Under the pieces are notes generated by a model, which was given only the letters and a program-made list of their open reading frames with translations, was not told where the DNA came from and searched no databases. The position numbers were made by a program, and so were the translations under genes. Positions 51,599 through 61,866 of a DNA stretch of 64,000 nucleotides are shown here, piece after piece (position 1 is the stretch's first letter; the number at the start of each line of letters is the position of its first letter). Where the stretch lies: the NCBI RefSeq assembly GCF_016634425.1, contig NZ_JAEPES010000003.1, positions 248,001-312,000 on the forward strand, in the 5' to 3' direction. The DNA comes from Lacisediminihabitans changchengi. GTDB lineage: Bacteria; Actinomycetota; Actinomycetes; Actinomycetales; Microbacteriaceae.

Positions 51599-51946
51599 AT
51601 GGACGCCGACCCGGTAGTGACGGACCCGCAGCTTAACCGGGTGCTGTGGGAGAACGACGACGTGCGGGTACTGGAGTACACCGATGTACCCGGCGACGCC
51701 CCGACGCTGCATCATCACCCGAACACCGTGATGGTGACTCTCACGGGGTTCGAGCGTCAGTTGTCCGACGGGACGCAGTCGACCGATGTTGAACTGCCCG
51801 CGGGGCGCGCGGTCTGGCTTCCTGCGCAGTTTCACCGCGGTACGAACAGCGGCAGCACACTGACGCACACGATCTTGGTCGAGGTCAAGCACAGTACTGT
51901 CGGCGCCGACCCGTCGCCCCAGCTCGGACCCCGCTTGATCGGCTGA
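51599..51946 (+). CDS. Cupin-domain protein
   Basis: 115 residues from ATG 51599. A single cupin barrel: WENDDVRVLEYTDVPGDAPTLHHHPNTVMVTLTGF, where HHH and later H in AQFHRGTNSGSTLTHTI give a metal-binding histidine set. Such proteins are often small-molecule sensors or enzymes; no substrate is evident. Its stop codon lies in the first unit of a 14-bp tandem repeat. Confidence 0.75.
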   Translation: MDADPVVTDPQLNRVLWENDDVRVLEYTDVPGDAPTLHHHPNTVMVTLTGFERQLSDGTQSTDVELPAGRAVWLPAQFHRGTNSGSTLTHTILVEVKHSTVGADPSPQLGPRLIG

Positions 51947-52081
51947 GGTCGCGCGGCTGAGATCGCGCCGCTGAGATCGCGCCGCTGAGGTCGCGCCGCT
52001 GAGATCGCGCCGCTGAGGTCGCGCCGCTGAGGTCGCGCGGCTGAGATGCCACGGCTGCGGTCGCGCGGCGGAGGTGGCGCG
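51942..52081. repeat. 14-bp tandem repeat, ten units
   Basis: Ten contiguous copies of GCTGAGRTCGCGCS cover 140 bases; seven differ at only one or two positions and the last three decay. The stop codon of the cupin gene falls in unit one, and the end of the array is 20 bases from the convergent DUF222-HNH gene. Because 14 is not a multiple of three it is not a protein repeat. Confidence 0.95.
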
Positions 52082-52100
52082 TGCCGCCGACGTGCGTGGC

Positions 52101-53489
52101 TCACATCGCTATCACCACTATGCCTCCTTGTCGGGGTGTTTGGTCGGGGTCGATCCAGGGTGGCGGGATGAAGTACGGAACCTGCTCCCGAAGTTGGATT
52201 TCCCAGCTGTCGTCGTGGATGCGGTGGTGGTGGAACGAACATAACGGGATCCCGTTGTCCAGATCCGTTACCCCACCGCTGCACCACCACTGGAGGTGGT
52301 GCGCTTCGGTATAACTCGGTGGGTGTGCGCAGGCCGGGAACGCACACCCGCCATAGGTTTCGGCCAACGCGTGGCGTTGGGCGGGACTGAATAGTCGCCG
52401 CGACCTGCCCAGATCCAGGACTTCCCCGGCACCGCCAAGGACTGCGGGGATGATGTTCGCATCTGCCGCCATGATCCGCGCCCGGGTGGCGGAGATCCCG
52501 GCATCGATCCCATCGATCTGGGCGGTGCCGAGCCCGGTGATCAATTGGTCGAGGCTCATCCGCACGACCATCGTCACCAACGGACTACCACCACCACCAC
52601 CACTACCACCACCACCACCACCACCACTACCACCACCAGCACCGCACGTGCAGTTGACCGCCTGCCGGAAGAGGTCTTCGGCGGCATCGGCGCGGCGGTG
52701 CGGCATGGTCCGATCATCACTGTCGGCACTACCGTCCTGTCCCAAAGAATCGGGAACCCTGTCGCGGGCAGCCCGCAACTGCTCACCGACGAGCTGGTCG
52801 ATCCCGGCACGCACCAGTCCGGCGGTTTCTGGGGGCATTACCCAGACCAGACGCACCATCCCATCCGGTTCAGTCACCCACGACAGTGCTCGCCGCTGCC
52901 TCCGGATCACATCGCGGGGTTCGGCACCGTCCTCATCCAGACGGTCCCGCACCTGCCGGGCCACCCCCGCGATCTGCTTCACCGTCAACCCCGGCGCATG
53001 CTCCACCAGCAGCCGCTCCCCCGCCGCGCGCGCTTCGGTGGAGCAGAAGGGGGCGGCCAGGTCCAGTTCCCGCACGATCACCACAGCCGCCTCCACCCCC
53101 AGCGACAGATCCGCGACCGCAGCGGCAACCGCGGGATACCGGGCCGGCAACGGGGAGCCATCCAGCGCGCGTTTCGATCGCGTTGCAGTCCCCAGGTCGC
53201 ACAGTCGTGCCGCCTCCGGGATGCTGATCTGCCACAGCTCGGCCAGGAACGTTGCCGGTCTCGAGTGGCCTGCTTGCCGGACCATCCCCTCGGCACCGAG
53301 ATGCGGGGCGGATCGTTCGACGACTTCGCCGGCGAGTGTCACCCGGATCGCGTCGACGGCGCGCTGCACGATGCCGGAATCCGCAACCATCCGCAGCAGC
53401 TGATCTGACGCGACACCGGCGAACCCGTCGAACCCGTCAGCGCACACCTCTGACAGGTCGGCGAGAAGGGTCGCGGGCGAGTTTTCCAT
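52101..53489 (-). CDS. DUF222 domain HNH endonuclease family protein
   Basis: 462 residues. N-terminal DUF222 (about 10-270: LRMVADSGIVQRAVDAIRV, HLGAEGMVRQAGHSRPATFLAELWQIS). The C-terminal HNH motif: GGCAFPACAHPPSYTEAHHLQWW and DLDNGIPLCSFHHHRIHDDSWEIQL. These are the common 13E12-repeat-family proteins of Actinobacteria, many copies per genome, with unproven nuclease activity. Between the domains is a glycine tract encoded by a CCA/ACC microsatellite. Confidence 0.85.
   Translation of the reverse strand: MENSPATLLADLSEVCADGFDGFAGVASDQLLRMVADSGIVQRAVDAIRVTLAGEVVERSAPHLGAEGMVRQAGHSRPATFLAELWQISIPEAARLCDLGTATRSKRALDGSPLPARYPAVAAAVADLSLGVEAAVVIVRELDLAAPFCSTEARAAGERLLVEHAPGLTVKQIAGVARQVRDRLDEDGAEPRDVIRRQRRALSWVTEPDGMVRLVWVMPPETAGLVRAGIDQLVGEQLRAARDRVPDSLGQDGSADSDDRTMPHRRADAAEDLFRQAVNCTCGAGGGSGGGGGGGSGGGGGSPLVTMVVRMSLDQLITGLGTAQIDGIDAGISATRARIMAADANIIPAVLGGAGEVLDLGRSRRLFSPAQRHALAETYGGCAFPACAHPPSYTEAHHLQWWCSGGVTDLDNGIPLCSFHHHRIHDDSWEIQLREQVPYFIPPPWIDPDQTPRQGGIVVIAM
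52585..52638. repeat. ACC trinucleotide microsatellite encoding a Gly-rich linker
   Basis: About eighteen GGT/AGT-type codons on the minus strand give the stretch GSGGGGGGGSGGGGGSP. Trinucleotide repeats of this kind vary in copy number by slippage without breaking the frame, so linker length probably differs between strains. Confidence 0.9.
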
Positions 53490-53794
53490 GTCGACAGCGT
53501 CTCACCGACCACCGACATTCCATCCGACAATTACCCTTCTGACCAGGGTTTCCTGTGGATAACTGCGCCCAGGTGGCCAATGTGGAGGAGGGGTGCCTGA
53601 CCGCTCGGTATCGTGCTGCTCGGGCGTAATTGCGCAGCAGTGAGGCAGCCCGGTGAGGATTGCCATCGCTGGCGCTCTGTCTGCGCGGGTGGCTGGCGCG
53701 CCGCGGCCAGAACAACGCGACCATCTGCACCCGGCGGCCGTGCCTCCCGAGCCCGAGACCAGCTTCCGCGCGAGCAAGGCGCTGGTGGAATCGC

Positions 53795-54075
53795 TCACAG
53801 GCCCGCACTCGACAAAGCTTCGGTGGCGTAGAAGGGAGCGTTCCACGGGATATCGGCAAAGGTGCGAAGTGTCGTGCGGTCGTAGCCGCGCTGTTTGGCC
53901 TCGAGCACAGCAACTCTCAGAAGATCACGACCGTGCCCCAGCCGAGTGTGCTGCGGCAGCACCGACGGCTGTTCGAGGTGAGCGAAGCCATCGACCTCAA
54001 GCACTTGGGCGAAACCGCACGGCGTTGCGCTGGCGTCGAGCGCCACGAGCACGAATCCGTGCTGGTGATCCCCGT
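53795..54075 (-). pseudogene. GNAT acetyltransferase remnant
   Basis: The minus strand reads FVLVALDASATPCGFAQVLEVDGFAHLEQPSVLPQHTRLGHGRDLL and then LRTFADIPWNAPFYATEALSSAGL. This matches the central and late GNAT motifs (acetyl-CoA loop, and the WNAPFY segment), but the frame lacks an N-terminal acetyl-CoA region and ends abruptly in a stop after WNAPFYA. It is a truncated gene in the ~640-base gap between the HNH gene and the ABC exporter; the rest of that gap shows nothing I can identify. Confidence 0.6.
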
Positions 54076-54126
54076 AGCACCTCGCGGTTGCGGGCACCGC
54101 CAGACGTCGAGATAAACTCTGAAATC

Positions 54127-57012
54127 GTGACCGCAGAGAAGGCTCCCGTTCGAATGCGAGTACCGGGCGCGATGCGGCGCCTGGGGCGGGATCGAGCACG
54201 GCTCATCGCGGTGGTGCTGCTCGCCGTCGTCACACTCTCGGCTGCGGGAATCCAGAGCGCGGCAGCGAGCATCTTGCAGCACACGCTCGATGCGAACTGG
54301 CGGGGTGCGTACGACATCCTGGTGACGGCGAAGGGCAGTCATCCGCCCTCGAACGGTCTGCTTCCGACCAATGCGCTGTCGAGCGGAAAACGGATGCCGC
54401 TGGCCGCTGTCGCCACGATCCGCTCGATCGAGGGCATCGACGTCGCCGCACCGATCGGCGAGGTGCAGGCTGCGCAACTGCGCTACGGATTTCCGTTGGT
54501 GTCAGTGCCGAAGGGCGTCGCGGGTGCCTCCGAGGTTCCGCAGGCCTTCACCGTGACGACGCGGCTGACCACGAACGATGGTCTCGGAGAGAGACTCGTC
54601 TCGAGCACGACCAACACCGTCGTCATCGACGAGACGCCGAAGCCGCCGGCACCGACATCGTGCACGTTTCTCGATCACCCGGTGGACGTCGCCAAATACC
54701 CTCACCTGTGTGCCGAGGTGAGCGCCACCTACCAGAATGCCGCGACCGTGTTCGAGGGATCATCCACTCGGTTAGGCGGGCTGTTGACCGATGGCGTGAT
54801 TCGATTTCCGGCAATGATGTCGCCGGTGGGGTCGACCCGGATCACCCTGGTCGACCCGGATGCCGAACGCGCCATACTCGGAAAGGCCGGCCGGTTCCTG
54901 GCGCCGCTGCAGTCGGTTCGCGCCCACGCCCGAACCTCTGCCGCTGACATGGACCGGTGGGCGACACGCACATCCAGCCCGTTCGCTCGGAACTTCGTCG
55001 AGCAGCGAAAGGCTCGGGCGTCGGAGATGCACACGCAGAATCGATTCTCGAACGACCCGGAGATCGCGAAGGAGTACGCGGACTTCTTCGCCGAATACCA
55101 GGTCGACCAGGGCGCCTCAGAGACAGTCGACGAAAATTTCGTGCCTCTCCTGACGACCTCGACGGGCTCGGCGCCGTTGACGATGACCGCGACCATCAGC
55201 GCACTCGGGCCAGCCCCACGCACGGGAGGCGATGTCGGGTCCGAGTCGTTCACCCTGCCGCAGGGCACGGGAACTCCGGTCGGCACATCGACAGCCGATG
55301 CGTCGGGCCTGCTGAACCCGTTTGCGCGTGGAACGGTCGAAGTCCCCTGGCCGGGAACCGACCCCGACCGACTGTCACTCGACCCGACCTACGACGTCCT
55401 CTCGCTCAACTGGCTCGGAGCGGTGGGCGGCATGCCGACGAAGCCGCATTCCCCCACAACGCTGACCGGGACGGGCTTCGCGCGACCCGTGTCGCCGTCG
55501 ATGCGGGACGGCGGAGACCCGTTCGCGGCGAAGAAGTCGGGCACGGATGCCGGCCTGGAGAGCGTCTACAGCTCGGTGTCGTCGATCGGTCCGATGGACT
55601 TCACCCACCAGAACCTCGTCGTTCCCGTCGGGTCGTTCTCGACGAGCCAGGTAGCGAAACTGCAATCGCCAGAGAGCTACGTCCCCCTGGGCGCCTACCA
55701 GTCCGCGGAAACCACCGTCGAGCGCGACGGCGAGCGGATGAAGATGCTGCCGAGCGTCTCCGGACTGGGACTGGTGAGCCCGCGCACCGTCGCGATCGCG
55801 CCCATCGCGAGTGCGGCCGCCTGGGGTCAGAAGGATCCCGTCTCCGCCATCCGAGTGCGCGTCGCTGGCATCTCCGCGTACACCCAGGATGCGCGAGAAC
55901 GAGTGGCGAGCGTCGCCGCCGCGATTCGCCAGCTCGGCTTCACGGCAACCCTCGTTGCCGGCTCGTCGCCTACGTCCGTCGACCTTGCCGTCGACAACTA
56001 TGCGTTCGGCACCACCACCGCCGATGAGAAGCAGCGGGTCGGAACCCTGCACGGTGTGCGCCAGCAGTGGTCTGAACTCGGCGCCGCGGCTCTCGCCGAC
56101 ACCGCGGTCTCGACGTCGTCGCTGGCCGTGCTCGGAATCGCGCTCGGGGGTGTCATTTTGCTACTCGCCACGGTGCAGGTCGTTTCGATCCCGCGTCGCC
56201 GGGAAGCTGCCGGCGCTCTGCGCACAATGGGCTGGACGTCATGGCGCGTCCGTCGTTGGCTGGCCGCAGAGGAGATCAACGGAGTGGTACTCGTCGTCCT
56301 GGCGGGCGTCGCCGCTATCCTCCTGTCCGGGATGGCGACGACGCCCGTGCTGATCGCTGCAGCCACGAGCGTGGTCGCCCTTACCTCCGCACTCGCCGCA
56401 ATCGCCGGCGGCGCGCGCGCGGTGAGGTCCCGGACGCAGACGCACACGCCGATGCGGCCGCGGCGGGCATCCGCGAATCGTGGCGGAGCTCGCTACGGCG
56501 TGACCACGACCCTGCGGTTCGGCCTGCGGCGAGCCCGAAGTCAGTTGCCCGTGTCCATTTCGCAGGCAGCGGCGATCGTGCTGGCAGGTCTGTCGGCGGC
56601 GGGGGTCGCTGAAGTGTTCATCGACGGCCGACGTTCGGCTGGCGCGAGCCTCGTGGCGCGACTCACCGTCGATCAGGCCGCGGTGGCCCAGCTGCTGCTC
56701 GGTGCTGTCGCACTCGTGGCGGGAGTGGCGCTGTCGCTCGTCGTGCGACGTATCGTCGTCGCCCGTCGCGCCGCTGACGATTCAGCACTGCGGGCGATGG
56801 GCTGGTCAGCCCGTAACCTGCGCTCGGCACGCCACGCAGAGCTTGGCGTCATCGTGGTTCCGGCCATAGTCATCGCCGCAGAACTCGCCTGGATGGGGGC
56901 GACCGCAACAGACCCGGTAGACCGCACCGCTCTCGTCGTCGTGGCGGTGCTGGCGGCTGCGCTGGTCTCGGCCGCACTGCTGGTCGATTCACGAAAGGGA
57001 ACCCGTTCATGA
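54127..57012 (+). CDS. ABC transporter permease, FtsX/MacB-like, long form
   Basis: 961 residues. One N-terminal helix (IAVVLLAVVTLSAAGIQSAA) leads to a very long extracytoplasmic region (about 50-640) with low similarity to known domains, then FtsX-type permease modules: VLGIALGGVILLLATVQVVSIPRRREAAGALRTMGWTSWRVR and a second with AAIVLAGLSAAGV and VRRIVVARRAADDSALRAMGWSARNLR. Such permeases lack transport of small solutes and move lipids, lipoproteins or peptides, or relay ATP energy outside. GTG 54127 is chosen; ATG 54154 is an alternative. The ATPase overlaps by ATGA. Confidence 0.8.
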   Translation: MTAEKAPVRMRVPGAMRRLGRDRARLIAVVLLAVVTLSAAGIQSAAASILQHTLDANWRGAYDILVTAKGSHPPSNGLLPTNALSSGKRMPLAAVATIRSIEGIDVAAPIGEVQAAQLRYGFPLVSVPKGVAGASEVPQAFTVTTRLTTNDGLGERLVSSTTNTVVIDETPKPPAPTSCTFLDHPVDVAKYPHLCAEVSATYQNAATVFEGSSTRLGGLLTDGVIRFPAMMSPVGSTRITLVDPDAERAILGKAGRFLAPLQSVRAHARTSAADMDRWATRTSSPFARNFVEQRKARASEMHTQNRFSNDPEIAKEYADFFAEYQVDQGASETVDENFVPLLTTSTGSAPLTMTATISALGPAPRTGGDVGSESFTLPQGTGTPVGTSTADASGLLNPFARGTVEVPWPGTDPDRLSLDPTYDVLSLNWLGAVGGMPTKPHSPTTLTGTGFARPVSPSMRDGGDPFAAKKSGTDAGLESVYSSVSSIGPMDFTHQNLVVPVGSFSTSQVAKLQSPESYVPLGAYQSAETTVERDGERMKMLPSVSGLGLVSPRTVAIAPIASAAAWGQKDPVSAIRVRVAGISAYTQDARERVASVAAAIRQLGFTATLVAGSSPTSVDLAVDNYAFGTTTADEKQRVGTLHGVRQQWSELGAAALADTAVSTSSLAVLGIALGGVILLLATVQVVSIPRRREAAGALRTMGWTSWRVRRWLAAEEINGVVLVVLAGVAAILLSGMATTPVLIAAATSVVALTSALAAIAGGARAVRSRTQTHTPMRPRRASANRGGARYGVTTTLRFGLRRARSQLPVSISQAAAIVLAGLSAAGVAEVFIDGRRSAGASLVARLTVDQAAVAQLLLGAVALVAGVALSLVVRRIVVARRAADDSALRAMGWSARNLRSARHAELGVIVVPAIVIAAELAWMGATATDPVDRTALVVVAVLAAALVSAALLVDSRKGTRS

Positions 57013-57683
57013 TGCACTCCCGGGTGACGACTGATGTCGCCGTGCGCCTCGCTGGCGTGAGGATCGACTACGAGCGTCCCGGCCGTGAGCCGCTGGTGGT
57101 GGTGGATGACCTCACGCTCGGCCTCCACGCGGGCTCGATGCACTGCATCGCCGGACGAAGCGGCTCTGGCAAGACGAGCGTGCTGCGAGTGGCGGCGGGA
57201 CTCGTTCCCCCGACCCTCGGTGACGTCCTGTGGGCGGGCGAAAGCATCGTGCAGCTCCGCGACGACTACGTTACGAATCTACGCGGCGCGAGCATTGGCT
57301 ACCTCGACCAGGGAGGGTCGCTCATCCCGGGCCTCTCCGCCTTGGAGAACGTGCTGCTCCCCGCGGTTCCGGCACGGCGCAGCACCGAACTTGCGCCCCA
57401 TGCCGCGGAGCTGATGAACAGGCTCGGCGTCTGGGATCGGGCCAGCAGTCATCCGGCCCGACTGAGTGGCGGTGAACGGCAGCGGGTGGCGCTCGCCCGT
57501 GCTCTATTGCTCGACCCTCCGGTGGTCATGGTCGACGAGCCGACGGCCGGCCTCGACCGCGAGAGCGCCGATTCGGTGATCTCGATCCTGCGCGACCTGG
57601 TGCGCGATGGCAAGGCGGTACTGGTCGCCTCCCACGACGAACGGCTGATCGACGCAGCCGAATCGAGAACGCAGCTCGTCTGA
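57009..57683 (+). CDS. ABC transporter ATPase, LolD/MacB type
   Basis: 224 residues. Walker A GRSGSGKTSVLR (about 50-61), Q-loop GYLDQGGSLIPGLSALENVLLPAV, signature LSGGERQRVALARALLLDPPVVMVDEPTAGLD, switch His VLVASHDERLID. The length suits MacB/LolD-type exporters. It overlaps the long permease gene by ATGA, so they are one exporter. Confidence 0.9.
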   Translation: MMHSRVTTDVAVRLAGVRIDYERPGREPLVVVDDLTLGLHAGSMHCIAGRSGSGKTSVLRVAAGLVPPTLGDVLWAGESIVQLRDDYVTNLRGASIGYLDQGGSLIPGLSALENVLLPAVPARRSTELAPHAAELMNRLGVWDRASSHPARLSGGERQRVALARALLLDPPVVMVDEPTAGLDRESADSVISILRDLVRDGKAVLVASHDERLIDAAESRTQLV

Positions 57684-57700
57684 TCACCATTAGCGGTGGT
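57683..57700 (+). terminator. Imperfect hairpin after the ABC exporter
   Basis: ATCACC and GGTGGT (one mismatch) flank a six-base loop immediately behind the stop codon. A weak terminator candidate without U-tract. Confidence 0.3.
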
Positions 57701-57843
57701 TCGACAGCGGGTCGTCAGCGGTTCGCTGCGTGCAACCGGTGTGCGCTCCGTTAACCCGATCGTCGCCCACCGGTCATCCGCACGCCACCGGCCGCGGGCC
57801 GCCCGAGCCTACTGTTGTGCTGCAGTCAGGAAGGCGGCGCATC

Positions 57844-58044
57844 ATGGCGACCATCGGTGAGATGTTTTACATTGTCGATGCCGGGCAGGGGCGGTGGGTC
57901 ATCCACCACCAGGTAACTGGCGTCAAGGCCGGTTCGCTGGTGCGAACCTCTGAGGGGCTGATGCTGGCCGACCCGGAATCGCGGCCCATCGGGCGGTATA
58001 CGACCTTCGATGAGGCGTTACGCGAGCTCTACGCCACCGCCTAA
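57844..58044 (+). CDS. Small hypothetical soluble protein
   Basis: 66 residues from ATG 57844, with AGGAAGG before it; the longer frame from 57730 has no ribosome site. Beta-rich sequence: MATIGEMFYIVDAGQGRWVIHHQVTG, then GRYTTFDEALRELYATA. No family recognised. Independent transcription is likely, as the nearest plus-strand gene ends 160 bases upstream. Confidence 0.6.
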   Translation: MATIGEMFYIVDAGQGRWVIHHQVTGVKAGSLVRTSEGLMLADPESRPIGRYTTFDEALRELYATA

Positions 58045-58084
58045 ACCGGTCAGGTGCGCGAAACCGCGGGTGACGGGATGAGCG

Positions 58085-58657
58085 TCAGCCCTCGAGACGG
58101 GAATGCTCCCCCACGTGGTGCCAGGTGCGGTTGTGGTAGACGAGCGGCGGCGCTTCGGACTCGGAGATGTGCGCCTGCAGCGCGTGTACCGCAATCACGG
58201 TGGAGCTGCCCGCCACCATACGGTTGATGATGCGGCCGCGGATCCACACCGGGGCGCCAGGAAGGTACGGCTCGCCCGTAACCAGGCGACTCCAGCTGGA
58301 GGTGTCGGCGAAACGGTCGACCCCGCTCGTCGCGAACAGCTTGGCGACCTGGAGCTGGTCGGCGCCGAGCAGATGCACCACCACGGTGTCCGCCCGGTTC
58401 AGAGTCGGCGCACTCGACGACGTGCCAGAAATGGAGAACACCAGAAGCGGTGGTTCGGCACTGACCGAGAAGACGGATGTCACGGTCAAGCCGACGGGCC
58501 CGTCGCCGGCGTCGGCGGTCACAACCGCGACTCCGGCAGGGTGATTGCGAAATGCGAGTTTGAAGTCAGTCGCACTGAGCCCGGCGTGCTCGTCGATGCT
58601 CTGCACCTGTGCCAACGGGCTGTGTTGTGGCTGAGGTGCCGGACTGCTCGAACTCAT
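58085..58657 (-). CDS. Flavin reductase family protein (FMN-binding)
   Basis: 190 residues from ATG 58657, with GGAG upstream. FRNHPAGVAVVTADAGDGPVGLTVTSVFSVSAEPPLLVFSIS is the flavin reductase-like core (FMN binding in LTVTSVFSVS), and WSRLVTGEPYLPGAPVWIRGRI follows. Such proteins supply reduced flavin to monooxygenases or reduce other acceptors with NAD(P)H. It sits near sufU and sufS but 175 bases away, so linkage is uncertain. Confidence 0.8.
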   Translation of the reverse strand: MSSSSPAPQPQHSPLAQVQSIDEHAGLSATDFKLAFRNHPAGVAVVTADAGDGPVGLTVTSVFSVSAEPPLLVFSISGTSSSAPTLNRADTVVVHLLGADQLQVAKLFATSGVDRFADTSSWSRLVTGEPYLPGAPVWIRGRIINRMVAGSSTVIAVHALQAHISESEAPPLVYHNRTWHHVGEHSRLEG

Positions 58658-58680
58658 CTGTGCTCCGACTTTCTTGACCC

Positions 58681-58710
58681 TGATTCGACTGTCTCTGATT
58701 CGACTGTCTT
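58681..58710. repeat. 15-bp direct repeat, two copies
   Basis: TGATTCGACTGTCTC and TGATTCGACTGTCTT lie head-to-tail just upstream of the flavin reductase start codon. They could be paired regulatory sites or slippage; nothing more can be said. Confidence 0.6.
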
Positions 58711-58831
58711 CTCTCAGCCTCGTCGCTGAGGCGGTGAAGAGCAACGACATGACCGCGTGTGACGCCCGCTTGCCTCGCTGCCGCAGGTTCGATGAGCGGC
58801 GGGAGGTGGCGATCCAGCGCGGGGCAGGGGG

Positions 58832-60609
<1,778 letters not shown>

Positions 60610-60773
60610 TTAGCGCCGACCGGTTGTGCGGAGGCCGGAGCGTGCAGAGGACTGGGTGTTTATATGACTGTGCGGCGAGTGCGCAGAAGACGCCCAGAAA
60701 AATGGGGGCCGGTGCCGTAGACAGAGCATTCTGTGCGGCGTACCGTTGCACACATCATCGGGGGGTGATGGAA

Positions 60774-61775
60774 ATGCGTCGAGACGTGTCGCAGTTGGAT
60801 GAGTTGGAGCAGGCGGGGACCACTCTCCCGCGTGCCCTCTTCCTCGTTCTCTTCGGCGTTGCACTCGCCGTGCTCTGGGTGGTCGTCGGTACCACCAATT
60901 CGGCGTCGGCCGACGAAGCCTCACCGGCAGCCCCCGCGGCGCAGCCCTTGGCTCCAGCTCCGTCCCTCCTCGGCTCCCTTTCTTCCACGGTTGATTCCGC
61001 CGTTGCTGCGGTTCTCCCCCAGCAGCCGGCGGTGGTGGCCCCGGTAACTCAGGCAGTCACCCGCACCGTCACAGCAATTGTTCAACCGACCGTCCAACCC
61101 GCTGCGCAGCCCGTGACCACCGTTGTGGCGCCGATCACCCGCACCGTGGATGCCGTCGTCGCGGCTGTTCCGGTGGTTTCGCAGCTCACCGGTGCTGCCC
61201 CGGTAACGGCAGCTACGTCGCCGGTGACCTCCAGCCTCGACGGGGTTGTCGGCCCAGTACTCGGCCCGGTGGTCACCCCGCTGGTCACCCCGCTGTTCGG
61301 CACCGTGACGGATGTCGTGGGCACGGTTGTCGGACCCGTCCTGACCCCGGTGCACGGCGCAGGGGTGATCCCCTCGATCACGCTGAACCCTGACCTGGGG
61401 GCGGCGTTTGGCGCAGCCGACCCGACAGCGGCGGCGGTGGCGTCGGATTCGCGGTCGGACATCCGTTTCATCCGGGCCCTTTCGAGCACGTCAGCGTCGA
61501 ATGTCGTGTTGTCTCTCCGCGCCCCAGTGTCTTCCTTTGCGCCATCGGCGCCGGGAGCGCCAACCTCGCCGTTCGGTGGCTCGCCCGCAGACCGATCCGT
61601 CGGGGTGCTCTCTGGGTCTCTTTCCAGCGGTGCCGGTTCTGGCGGTGCGGCGTCGCCAGCGCTCTCCGCCGACTTCGCCTTTGCCGTGCCGGTCGGAGCT
61701 GCCGTCGCGATCGCGTCGGCTGACGACTCCCTTCCGTCTTCCCTCACGCTCGACCCCGGTTCTTCGCCTGACTGA
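60774..61775 (+). CDS. Exported low-complexity surface protein, hypothetical
   Basis: 333 residues from ATG 60774, nine bases behind GGGGGG; ATG 60768 is too close to that site. A hydrophobic segment (ALFLVLFGVALAVLWVVVG) with a SASADEA cleavage-type end leads to an Ala/Pro/Thr/Val-rich chain with repeating valine-threonine patterns (APVTQAVTRTVTAIVQPTVQPA, PVTTVVAPITRTVDAVVAAV). Later parts become Ser/Gly/Ala-rich. No sorting signal at the C-terminus. Looks like a cell-surface or secreted protein that accompanies the repetitive wall-anchored protein downstream. Confidence 0.65.
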   Translation: MRRDVSQLDELEQAGTTLPRALFLVLFGVALAVLWVVVGTTNSASADEASPAAPAAQPLAPAPSLLGSLSSTVDSAVAAVLPQQPAVVAPVTQAVTRTVTAIVQPTVQPAAQPVTTVVAPITRTVDAVVAAVPVVSQLTGAAPVTAATSPVTSSLDGVVGPVLGPVVTPLVTPLFGTVTDVVGTVVGPVLTPVHGAGVIPSITLNPDLGAAFGAADPTAAAVASDSRSDIRFIRALSSTSASNVVLSLRAPVSSFAPSAPGAPTSPFGGSPADRSVGVLSGSLSSGAGSGGAASPALSADFAFAVPVGAAVAIASADDSLPSSLTLDPGSSPD

Positions 61776-61778
61776 GCC

Positions 61779-61831
61779 GATCCGTGTCATCGCGTCGCCG
61801 ATGACAGACGGATCCTCCCCGCGATAGCGGG
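61779..61831. terminator. Strong stem-loop pair between two surface-protein genes
   Basis: First stem: GATCCGTGTCATCG pairs with CGATGAC-ACGGATC across a six-base loop, 14 bp interrupted by a two-base bulge (61779-61814). Second stem: CCCGC/GCGGG around GATA (61818-61831). Together they fill most of the 91-base gap. They may terminate the first gene and form structured leader RNA for the second. Confidence 0.6.
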
Positions 61832-61866
61832 ACTCAATCAGACCCAAGAATCGGAGTACTTCAGTC

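Noticed and set aside
51942-52081. Possible CRISPR array
   Set aside because: Units are directly adjacent without spacers and only 14 bp long; no cas genes are nearby.
52545-53408. Plus-strand frame beginning with a polythreonine run
   Set aside because: The run is the complement of the glycine microsatellite in the DUF222-HNH gene; no independent support.
52101-53489. DUF222-HNH gene as part of an active mobile element
   Set aside because: No inverted repeats, integrase or target duplication next to it; these genes are simply multi-copy in Actinobacteria.
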